The notes under the pieces: model-generated | Database searches by the model: none | What the model was told of the DNA's origin: nothing | Seen by the model: only the letters and a program-made list of their open reading frames with translations | DNA from: Clostridiales bacterium | GTDB lineage: Bacteria > Bacillota > Clostridia > Oscillospirales > Acutalibacteraceae | Length of the DNA: 57,114 bases | Assembly (NCBI GenBank): GCA_012523185.1 | Contig: JAAYIY010000053.1 | Coordinates: forward strand, 1-57,114 | Direction of reading: 5' to 3' | Program-made: the position numbers and the translations under genes | Shown here: in pieces, positions 50,090 through 57,114 of the stretch | Layout of the letters: every line of letters starts with the position of its first letter | Numbering within the stretch: position 1 is the stretch's first letter

Positions 50090-50923
50090 TTAAGCGCCTT
50101 TGTTTTTTGCCCTGACAGTGTATACTGCCGTTTTCCTTATTCTTACGACATATTCAATATATTCGTCCGTCTCGCTCTTTGCCGAATCGGCGTTTATTCC
50201 GGCGCGGCGCATCGTTTCGACTGCGTGGTTAAGCGTGTTTACAAACAGACGTATATCTTTAAAGAGCTTGAGCGGCGGTTTTTTTGGCGATATACCTTTC
50301 TCAAGCATCTGCTCGACAAGTCTTTCCGTTTCGGCGACATTCAGGCGCCTGCCGACAATAATTGAAACGGCGTGCTTTTGTTGCTTTTCGTTTTCAAGCC
50401 TTAAAAGCGCCCGTGCGTGTCTCTCGGTTAGTCCCGTCGCTTCCGCCTCGAAGCGTATTTCGCGGGGCAGCTTCAAAAGCCGCAATTTGTTTGAAACAGT
50501 CGATTGAGCCTTGCCCAGACGCCGCGCGACTGTTTCCTGACTTAGCCCAAACTCTGTAATAAGCTTAGCGATAGCGTCCGCTTCCTCAAAAAACCCGAGA
50601 TCCTGCCGCTGGATATTTTCAATCAGCGCATAGACCGCCGATTTTTCGTCGCTTGCGTCCATTACAATACACGGTATCCTTGTAAGTCCGACAATCCTTG
50701 CCGCCCTAAGACGGCGCTCGCCTGAAATCAGCTCATATTTCCCGTCCGCCCTTATCCTGACATTTACGGGCTGAATAATGCCGTTTAATCTTATGCTCTC
50801 CGCAAGGCCCTCAAGCTCGTCTCTGTCAAAACGCTTTCGCGGCTGGTGGACGTTAGGGGCGATATCCTCTTGCGGGACAAGCAGAATTTGTCCGCCGCTT
50901 TTGCATCTGTCCGGTGGCTTCAA
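50090..50923 (-). CDS. noc: Noc-like second ParB paralogue (nucleoid occlusion)
   Basis: 277 residues from TTG behind GGGAGGG. ParB-like CTPase box GERRLRAARIVGL and HTH LSQETVARRLGKAQSTVSNKLRLLKLP, close to ParB but distinct. Position gidB-noc-parA-parB matches Bacillus. No consensus Noc-binding site was seen; the Noc function is inferred from position. Confidence 0.82.
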   Translation of the reverse strand: MKPPDRCKSGGQILLVPQEDIAPNVHQPRKRFDRDELEGLAESIRLNGIIQPVNVRIRADGKYELISGERRLRAARIVGLTRIPCIVMDASDEKSAVYALIENIQRQDLGFFEEADAIAKLITEFGLSQETVARRLGKAQSTVSNKLRLLKLPREIRFEAEATGLTERHARALLRLENEKQQKHAVSIIVGRRLNVAETERLVEQMLEKGISPKKPPLKLFKDIRLFVNTLNHAVETMRRAGINADSAKSETDEYIEYVVRIRKTAVYTVRAKNKGA

Positions 50924-51044
50924 AAAAATCCCTCCCGGTGAGGCTTTTTCGCTCGCTTACGTTGAATAAAGCTTATCACCAAAAGGGATGTTTGTCCACA
51001 AAAACAGTGCGACGAGATAATGGCGAAAACGACAGGCGCTTATT

Positions 51045-51758
51045 TTATCCGAGCGGCCGTTTTGCAATCTTTGCCGAAGGACGAGGGTATTTTGTCGGAG
51101 TCTGCGATATCTTTTTTATAAAAATCAAGCTTCTTTCGCTCCCGTCCGGCAGAAAAAATCTTTTAATATCGGGAACGCCGCCTCCAAGCAGCTTTATGGC
51201 GGCTGTCGCACCGTCCTGCTCGCGCTCCGCGCTGATTGCCTTCATCGCGGCAAAAACACCGCCAACCTTTACAAAAGGCAGGCAGTATTCAACAAGCCGG
51301 GAAAGCTCCGCAACCGCCCGAGACGCCGCAAAGTCAAACATTTCCCTGTGTTCGGGGCTTTTTGACGAGTCCTCCGCCCTTGCGTGGATAATTTCTGCCG
51401 CCATATCCATTTCATGAAGCGTTTCTTCTATAAACCTTAGCTTTTTTCCCGTGCCGTCAAGAAGCGTCATTTTGAGATCGGGGCGCGCGATTAAAAGAGG
51501 AACGCCCGGAAATCCCGCGCCTGTGCCGATATCTATTACCTTTGCTCCGCGCGGCAGACTTGTTTTGGAAATCAGCGACAGGCTGTCAGCAAAGTACTTC
51601 ACGGCTATGTCCTGAGGCTCGACTATAGAAGTGAGGTTCATTGTTTTGTTTTTTTCAACAAGCCTTTTTGCATAAAAGTCAAAACGGTCGAGCGCCGTTT
51701 CATCAAGCTGTATTCCAAACCCTTGAGCGTATTCTTTTAAAAGTCCTTTGTTTATCAT
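51045..51758 (-). CDS. rsmG: 16S rRNA (guanine527-N7)-methyltransferase RsmG
   Basis: 237 residues. SAM motif VIDIGTGAGFPGVPLLIARPD, RFIEET downstream, Asn-Leu-Thr (MNLTSI). Overlaps mnmG by 4 bp (ATGA). Methylates G527 of 16S rRNA. Confidence 0.96.
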   Translation of the reverse strand: MINKGLLKEYAQGFGIQLDETALDRFDFYAKRLVEKNKTMNLTSIVEPQDIAVKYFADSLSLISKTSLPRGAKVIDIGTGAGFPGVPLLIARPDLKMTLLDGTGKKLRFIEETLHEMDMAAEIIHARAEDSSKSPEHREMFDFAASRAVAELSRLVEYCLPFVKVGGVFAAMKAISAEREQDGATAAIKLLGGGVPDIKRFFLPDGSERSLIFIKKISQTPTKYPRPSAKIAKRPLG

Positions 51759-53656
51759 CGGCTCCCGTCCTCCGTCTTCATGCCTGCCCTGTGAAGCTTG
51801 TCGATATAAATCATCAAGACAGATATGTCGGCGGGGCTTACTCCGGAAATCCGGGAGGCTTGTCCGACATTTTCAGGCCTTACTTTTGAAAGCTTTTCGG
51901 CGGCCTCAAGCCTGATTCCTGATATCTTTCCAAAGTCAATATCTTTGGGGAGCGCGCGGCGTTCAAGCCTTCGCATTTCATCAACTTGAGCCTTTTGCCT
52001 TTTTATATATCCCTCATATTTTGTTTCAATCTCCACCTGCTCAAAAATTTCTTCCGGCAAATCCGGCCTGTCTTTGTCAAACGGTGAAAGCAGCTCATAG
52101 TTAAGCTGCGGTCTGCGCATAAGCTCGACAAGACGAGCCCCGGTCACAATCGGAGATGTTCCACGTGAAACAAGCATTTTGTTAAGCTCCTCTGTCGGCG
52201 TCAAAACAGTCCTTTCAATGCGGCGGCTCTCCTGCTCTATCCGATCAAGCTTGCAAAGAAACTCCTCGTATCTCTCTTTTGATATAAGCCCAAGCTCATG
52301 CCCATATTTCATCAGGCGTCTGTCCGCGTTGTCCTGGCGAAGCAGCAGCCTGTATTCGGAGCGGGAAGTCATCATGCGGTACGGCTCGGAACAGCCTTTT
52401 GTCACGAGATCGTCTATCAGCGTGCCAATATAAGATCCGGCGCGGTCAAGGACAAACGCACTTTTGCCAAGCACCTTGTGCGCGGCATTTATCCCCGCCA
52501 CAAGACCCTGCGCGGCAGCCTCCTCATAACCGCTTGAGCCGTTAAACTGCCCCGCCCCGAAAAGCCCCTCAAAGTCGTGAAACTCAAGAGAATGGCTAAG
52601 CGTCAGGGCGTTGACACAATCATATTCTATTGCGTATGCCGTCCGTGTGACCCTGCAATTTTCAAGCCCCGGCACGGTGCGCATAAACTCCAGCTGCACA
52701 TCCTCAGGCAGCGAGGTCGAAAGACCCTGGAGGTACAGCTCCTCTGTTTTTTCTCCGCAAGGCTCAATAAAAACCTGATGCCTGTCTTTTTCGGCAAACC
52801 TTACAACTTTATCTTCAATGCTCGGACAGTAGCGCGGCCCTATACCTTCGATTTTTCCACCATATAAAGGCGAACGGTGGAGATTTTTTAAGATTATCTT
52901 TTTTGTTTTTTCGTTTGTATAGGTGATGTAGCATGAAACCTTGTTTTCTATCTTGGAATCATTGTTAAAGGAAAAGCTTGAGACCTTTTTATCTCCGTCT
53001 TGCTGTTCCACTTTTGAAAAGTCTACGCTGTTTCTGTTTATTCTTGACGGCGTACCTGTTTTAAAGCGCTGCATTTGAACTCCCAGCCGCCTTAAAGACG
53101 CCGCAAGCTCCGTTGAGGGGAACATTCCGTCGGGGCCGCTGTCATATGACGACTCGCCGACAAAGACCTTTGCCGCAAGAAATGTGCCGGTCGCCAGCAC
53201 GACGCATACGGCGTTATATATCGCCCCGATATTTGTTTTTAATACCCATTCGCCTTTTTCACCGCGTGACACGTCGACTATTTCAGCCTGCCTTAAATCA
53301 AGTCCGCTTTGCCTTTCGAGCATATATTTCATGTGTTCTGTGTAACGTCTGCGGTCAATCTGCGCCCTAAGACTGTGAACTGCCGGACCTTTGCCTAAAT
53401 TTAACATCCTGCTTTGCAGTGTGTTTGCGTCGGCGGCTTTTCCTATTTCGCCGCCCAAAGCGTCGATTTCACGCACAAGATGACCTTTGGACGTGCCGCC
53501 GATAGAGGGGTTACACGCCATATTCCCCACCCAATCAAGGTTGATGGTAAAAACACACGTCTTGCAGCCGAGACGGGCGGCGGCAAGACCCGCCTCAATA
53601 CCGGCATGTCCGGCTCCTATGACAGCTACGTCATAGCTTTCAATAAAGTAGTCCAA
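51755..53656 (-). CDS. mnmG: tRNA uridine 5-carboxymethylaminomethyl-modification enzyme MnmG
   Basis: 633 residues from TTG at 53656 behind AGAGGTGA. FAD motif VAVIGAGHAGIEAG, CNPSIGG, GLAAGIN-type contacts, C-terminal SKVRPENVGQASRISGVSPADISVL. It modifies wobble U34 with MnmE. A parS site is inside at 52157. Confidence 0.97.
   Translation of the reverse strand: MDYFIESYDVAVIGAGHAGIEAGLAAARLGCKTCVFTINLDWVGNMACNPSIGGTSKGHLVREIDALGGEIGKAADANTLQSRMLNLGKGPAVHSLRAQIDRRRYTEHMKYMLERQSGLDLRQAEIVDVSRGEKGEWVLKTNIGAIYNAVCVVLATGTFLAAKVFVGESSYDSGPDGMFPSTELAASLRRLGVQMQRFKTGTPSRINRNSVDFSKVEQQDGDKKVSSFSFNNDSKIENKVSCYITYTNEKTKKIILKNLHRSPLYGGKIEGIGPRYCPSIEDKVVRFAEKDRHQVFIEPCGEKTEELYLQGLSTSLPEDVQLEFMRTVPGLENCRVTRTAYAIEYDCVNALTLSHSLEFHDFEGLFGAGQFNGSSGYEEAAAQGLVAGINAAHKVLGKSAFVLDRAGSYIGTLIDDLVTKGCSEPYRMMTSRSEYRLLLRQDNADRRLMKYGHELGLISKERYEEFLCKLDRIEQESRRIERTVLTPTEELNKMLVSRGTSPIVTGARLVELMRRPQLNYELLSPFDKDRPDLPEEIFEQVEIETKYEGYIKRQKAQVDEMRRLERRALPKDIDFGKISGIRLEAAEKLSKVRPENVGQASRISGVSPADISVLMIYIDKLHRAGMKTEDGSR
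52157..52172. promoter_or_regulatory. parS site 2 (inside mnmG)
   Basis: TGTTCCACGTGAAACA, identical to the B. subtilis parS consensus, within the mnmG coding region. Confidence 0.95.
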
Positions 53657-53702
53657 AAATTCACCTCTGTTTTGAAGCGCAAATAAAAAGCCTGTCAAAA
53701 GC

Positions 53703-54341
53703 CTATTTTTTTGATAAATAATGCCCGCAAATTTCTTTCAGGCAGCATATCTCGCATTTTGGTCTGCGCGCCACGCAAACCGCCCTGCCGTGCAGCACGC
53801 AGCGGTGGCAAAAATCGTTGCTTTTTTCCGGCGGGAGAAGCTTCACGAGCTCCGTTTCAACCTTTTTCGGGTCCTTAGTCGCGACAAGACCGAGCAAGTT
53901 TGTTATTCTTATCAAATGTGTGTCGGCGACAACAGCGGGCTTGCCAAAAACATCGCCGACAATAAGGTTGGCTGTTTTTCGCCCGACGCCCGGCAGCTTT
54001 ATCAGCTCATCCACAGTGTCGGGCAGCTCGCCGTTAAAATCAGAAATCAAAACCGAAGCCATTGAAACTATGTCCTTTGCCTTTGTGCGGAAAAATCCGC
54101 ATGACTTGATTATTTCCTCGACATCGCTGACATCGGCGCCCGCAAAATCCTCAAGCGTCTTATAGCGAGAAAAAAGAGCGGGCGTAATCATATTAACTCT
54201 GGCATCTGTGCATTGTGCCGAAAGCCTGGCGGCGACAAGCAGCTCAAAAGGCGACATAGCGTTTAACGAACACGCCGGATCAGGATATTCTTTTTCAAGC
54301 GCCTCAACGGCAAACAGTGTTTTTTTCTTCTTTGTCATCAT
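53703..54341 (-). CDS. nth: Endonuclease III (DNA glycosylase/AP lyase)
   Basis: 212 residues. Helix-hairpin-helix LPGVGRKTANLIVGDVFG, catalytic Asp in VVADTHLIR, C-terminal [4Fe-4S] cysteines C-x6-C-x2-C-x5-C. Removes oxidised pyrimidines. Overlaps remB by 4 bp. Confidence 0.96.
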   Translation of the reverse strand: MMTKKKKTLFAVEALEKEYPDPACSLNAMSPFELLVAARLSAQCTDARVNMITPALFSRYKTLEDFAGADVSDVEEIIKSCGFFRTKAKDIVSMASVLISDFNGELPDTVDELIKLPGVGRKTANLIVGDVFGKPAVVADTHLIRITNLLGLVATKDPKKVETELVKLLPPEKSNDFCHRCVLHGRAVCVARRPKCEICCLKEICGHYLSKK

Positions 54342-54589
54342 TTACCTATCCTTTTTGCAAGCGTCGCCGCTGAAACAGGAGAGATATACAGCTTTCCTGT
54401 TTCCCTGTTTTTCCCACATAAAATAAAAGACATCGGAAGCTCGCAGCCGATTGTCACCACATTGCCTTTTTTTTCAGACATTGACAGTGCGTCTCTCGTT
54501 ATTTTAGAAACAGTTGTGTTGTCAAGGTCAAAAATGCCTATTATATCCCTGCTTTTAACAAACTTGTCCCGCCCGATATGTATATACAT
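54338..54589 (-). CDS. remB: DUF370/RemB-like regulator
   Basis: 83 residues from ATG at 54589 (AGAGGT). MYIHIGRDKFVKSRDIIGIFDLDNTTVSK is the DUF370 signature. Found after recF in Bacillus; the protein is related to matrix regulators, role here unknown. Confidence 0.88.
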   Translation of the reverse strand: MYIHIGRDKFVKSRDIIGIFDLDNTTVSKITRDALSMSEKKGNVVTIGCELPMSFILCGKNRETGKLYISPVSAATLAKRIGK

Positions 54590-54594
54590 AAAAA

Positions 54595-55695
54595 CTATAC
54601 CTCTGATACTTTTCCGTTTTCGACACAAAATGTCTTGAAGCTTTTAAGCTTTGAAAAGTGCCGCGCGTCACAGCAAGTTATAAAAACCTGCCAGTCCCGA
54701 AGATAGTCCAAAAGAAACTCCTGCCTTTGGCTGTCAAGCTCGCTCATGACGTCGTCAAGCAAAACGACAGGATATTCGCCCGAATCCTCTCTTATCAGAT
54801 ATGCCTCGGCAAGCTTGAGAGAAAGAGCGCAAGAGCGCTGCTGCCCTTGCGAAGCGTAGTTTCTTGAAGGCATTCCGTCAAGCTTAATTGAGATGTCCTC
54901 CTTGTGAGGGCCGACTGATGTAAAAAGCCTGCGTATGTCAGAGTCTCTGTTTTTTTGGAGCGCCATAAACATATTTTCCACAAGCTCATATTCATCAGCT
55001 TCAGCGCCTTTGCCGCAATGCATGTGTTCAATCGCCATTTGTTCCCTGCCGCCGGAAATCTCTCCGTAAATCTCCTTTGCGACAGGCGCAAGCCTTTTTA
55101 TATAGTTTTGCCTGTAAAGCGTGACCTTTGAGCCTGCTCTTGACAACTCCTCATCCCATGCCGTAAGAGTTTCCTCGCCCGCCATGCCCTGTGAAATCTG
55201 CCTTAAAAGAGCGTTTCTGTTCGCTAATATTTTTGAATATCTTATAAGATGTGACGCGTATGCCGGCTTTACCATGCTGACTGCAATGTCAAGAAACTTT
55301 CTGCGCTCTGAAGGCGCGTCCTGTATGACTGACAAGGAATGAGGCGAAAAAACAACGGCGCGGAAAACGCCTAAAAACCTGCGGGAATTTTCTCTTGGGA
55401 TGCCGTTGAGAGTGTATGTGCGCTTTGTGCCGTCCATTCTTATCGCCGCGTCGTTCGCCAAACCTTGAGATTCAAAAAAAAGCTTTGTTCCTGCCTCTTT
55501 TTCACCGACTTTTATCATTTCCCCGTATTTATATGTGCGAAAGCTGTTGCACCCGGTAAAAAGCCAGATGCTTTCGATAATGTTTGTTTTTCCCTGACCG
55601 TTTTCTCCGACTAATATGTTTGTCCTGCTGTCGGGATAAAGACAGATTTCCGATATATTCCTAAAGTTCTTGGCTCTGTATTCGGTGATAATCAT
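54595..55695 (-). CDS. recF: RecF recombination mediator
   Basis: 366 residues. MIITEYRAKNFRNISEICL, Walker A VGENGQGKTNIIE, signature YASQGQQRS, Walker B VVLLDDVMSELD. SMC-like ATPase for gap repair. Overlaps rlbA by 4 bp. Confidence 0.97.
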   Translation of the reverse strand: MIITEYRAKNFRNISEICLYPDSRTNILVGENGQGKTNIIESIWLFTGCNSFRTYKYGEMIKVGEKEAGTKLFFESQGLANDAAIRMDGTKRTYTLNGIPRENSRRFLGVFRAVVFSPHSLSVIQDAPSERRKFLDIAVSMVKPAYASHLIRYSKILANRNALLRQISQGMAGEETLTAWDEELSRAGSKVTLYRQNYIKRLAPVAKEIYGEISGGREQMAIEHMHCGKGAEADEYELVENMFMALQKNRDSDIRRLFTSVGPHKEDISIKLDGMPSRNYASQGQQRSCALSLKLAEAYLIREDSGEYPVVLLDDVMSELDSQRQEFLLDYLRDWQVFITCCDARHFSKLKSFKTFCVENGKVSEV

Positions 55696-55937
55696 AACAT
55701 ATCAACTTTGTATATAATATTTTCATATTCCGCCTCATCGCCCGGGCGAAGCTTTTTTCCGCGCTGCGTGCAAATCTCCTTGTTTACTCTTACTTCTCCG
55801 TTTTGAATAATGATTTTAGCGTGTCCGCCTGTCGCCGCCGCCCCGCAAAGCTTCATAAAGGAATCAAGCCTTATAAAGGGCGTGTCAATCTTTTTTGTTA
55901 CAATTTGTTTTTGCTTTATACGGGCTTTAATTTTCAT
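55692..55937 (-). CDS. rlbA: S4-domain RNA-binding protein RlbA (YaaA)
   Basis: 81 residues, S4-like alpha-L motif FIRLDSFMKLCGAAATGGHAKIIIQNGEVRVN. Typically between dnaN and recF, as here. Role in ribosome assembly is likely. AGGTG before ATG. Confidence 0.9.
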   Translation of the reverse strand: MKIKARIKQKQIVTKKIDTPFIRLDSFMKLCGAAATGGHAKIIIQNGEVRVNKEICTQRGKKLRPGDEAEYENIIYKVDML

Positions 55938-55962
55938 TTAATCGCACCTTTTCGGGTCGTTT

Positions 55963-57072
55963 TTAAACATCCGACTTAAGCCTGACGGGAAGAATAAGAA
56001 ACAAAAAGCTGTCGCCTTGCGGAGGAAGTATCAAAATCGGCGCAACAGATCCGTTGAGCTTTATATTTACCTCGTCTGTGTCGCACACCCTAAGCGCCTC
56101 TATTAAAAACCTGTTATTAAACCCGATATCTAAATCGGCGCCCTCAATAGACGCGCTGACGGCGTCGTTTGCGGAACCGAGAGCCGTTGTGCTTGAAACA
56201 TTGATGTTGTTATCTTTAAACGCGCAGCGAATCGGGCTTTTGATTTTGTCTGTGATTATGAGGGATATCCTTTCAAGGCTGTCAATAAAGCTTCTTGTCT
56301 CAACCTTTACTTTTGTCGCGCACTCGACGGGAATTGCCGAGTTATAGTTAAGAAATTCTCCGTCAAGAAGGCGTGACACAACACTGTAACTGCCTATCTC
56401 AAAAATGAGATGTTTTTTCCCGACAGAGATTGATATTGTCTCGTCGCCGCTTCCAAAAAGCTTGACTGCCTCCGAAAGTGTCTTTGACGGGACAATGAAT
56501 GTCGTGAACTCGCCGCTGTAATTAATCGCTTCCTTGCGTATCGCGAGCCTGAACCCGTCCACAGCGATAAGCTTTATCAGGTTTTCACTTATTTCAAACT
56601 TTATTCCTGTGTGAACGACCTTTGTGTCGCTTGTCGCAACGGCAAAAATTGTCTGCCTTATCATTTCTCTTAACAATTCCTGCGAAATGACGATGGGAAA
56701 CCCGCCGGTGACAGACGGCAGCTCCGGATATTCTTTCGGCGATATGCCGACAAGCGAAAAGACAGCGTTGCCGCATGTTATCACAGCCATATGCCTTTCA
56801 TCTGACTTGATTTCGACTGTTTCCCCCGGGAGCTTGCGAAGAATATCGCAAAGAACTCTCGCGTTTAAAACAATCCCTCCGTTTTCATCAACCATTGCAG
56901 TGACAGACGTGTTAATTCCGACCTCAAGGTCATAGCCTGTCAAAATAACTTCGTTGCCGAGCGCCTTTAAATAAATCCCCTCAAGAGCCGGTATCGCGTT
57001 TTTGGTGGAGACTGCTCTTTGGACATTTTGGCAGGCGTCGGACAGCAGTGTTGTTTCACATATAAACTTCAT
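55963..57072 (-). CDS. dnaN: DNA polymerase III beta clamp
   Basis: 369 residues from ATG at 57072 (AAAGGA). Three-domain clamp starting MKFICETTLLSDACQNVQRA and ending with LILPVRLKSDV. Near-complete homologue of DnaN. dnaA should lie upstream, beyond 57114. Confidence 0.97.
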   Translation of the reverse strand: MKFICETTLLSDACQNVQRAVSTKNAIPALEGIYLKALGNEVILTGYDLEVGINTSVTAMVDENGGIVLNARVLCDILRKLPGETVEIKSDERHMAVITCGNAVFSLVGISPKEYPELPSVTGGFPIVISQELLREMIRQTIFAVATSDTKVVHTGIKFEISENLIKLIAVDGFRLAIRKEAINYSGEFTTFIVPSKTLSEAVKLFGSGDETISISVGKKHLIFEIGSYSVVSRLLDGEFLNYNSAIPVECATKVKVETRSFIDSLERISLIITDKIKSPIRCAFKDNNINVSSTTALGSANDAVSASIEGADLDIGFNNRFLIEALRVCDTDEVNIKLNGSVAPILILPPQGDSFLFLILPVRLKSDV

Positions 57073-57114
57073 GATGCTCATTCCTTTCAAAATAAGAAAC
57101 GCGGTGAAATAAGA

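Noticed and set aside
48900..50100. Noc-binding sites (ATTTCCCGGGAAAT type)
   Set aside because: CCCGGG occurrences in the window lack the flanking palindrome.

Overview
The window looks like a chromosomal segment from a spore-forming, anaerobic clostridium. An Oscillospirales/Ruminococcaceae-type gut organism is my best guess; the sequence alone does not fix the family. Reasons: sporulation genes are scattered through it (sigK, spoIVB, spoIIP, gpr, spoVAE, spoIIID). There is a type-I dockerin protein with a Thr/Glu linker, several Big_2, DUF6273 and DUF4474 surface proteins, an archaeal-type ProS and many TTG/GTG starts behind strong GGAGG-like ribosome binding sites. The right end is the dnaN-rlbA-recF-remB cluster, so dnaA and the replication origin should lie just beyond base 57114. 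Minus-strand genes therefore run away from the origin on the leading strand.

Layout from the left. 1-4754: the 5' part of a very large secreted repeat protein that runs off the window. 5-7.7 kb: tRNA-Pro, an ArsC-like reductase, and a ferredoxin/cupin pair divergent from a Crp/Fnr regulator. 7.8-13.4 kb: plus-strand envelope and scavenging genes (TagB/TagF-like transferase, secreted lipase-like hydrolase, GPH sugar symporter, PHP hydrolase). 13.5-17.6 kb: a MarR regulator and a heterodimeric ABC exporter with a palindromic operator over the promoter. 18.1 kb: an intact sigK, then a ~98-bp tandem repeat and two tRNAs. 19.5-22.8 kb: a 2-hydroxyacid dehydrogenase, a TVP38 membrane protein and a galactokinase-family kinase.

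22.9-31.9 kb is a sporulation neighbourhood (spoIVB, spoIIP, gpr, spoVAE). Inserted in it is an operon of four small secreted proteins (24941-27992) that share a 'PGDTV ... GWxV ... W' architecture and helical C-termini. A fifth small secreted protein directly follows spoIIP. I cannot match these to a described system; they are the best novelty candidate here. rpsT, with a long structured leader and a Cys-rich small gene behind it, sits in the same stretch.

32.1-38.7 kb: a Thr-rich anchored protein, an acpP-proS-nagA operon, a ~0.9-kb AT-rich non-coding region with iteron-like motifs, and an LRR/dockerin protein. 38.9-41.8 kb: two tRNAs and rpmG-secE-nusG-rplK-rplA, ending without rplJ/rplL/rpoB. 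42-48 kb: a Rieske FAD oxidoreductase, spoIIID with a sigma-E-like promoter, a DUF4474/Big_2 membrane protein, a subtilase and a Gly-rich small protein. 48-57 kb: parB-parA-noc-rsmG-mnmG-nth-remB-recF-rlbA-dnaN, with two perfect parS sites.

All assignments come from reading the sequence, without database searches. Starts were chosen by ribosome binding site and by promoter position where these were visible.
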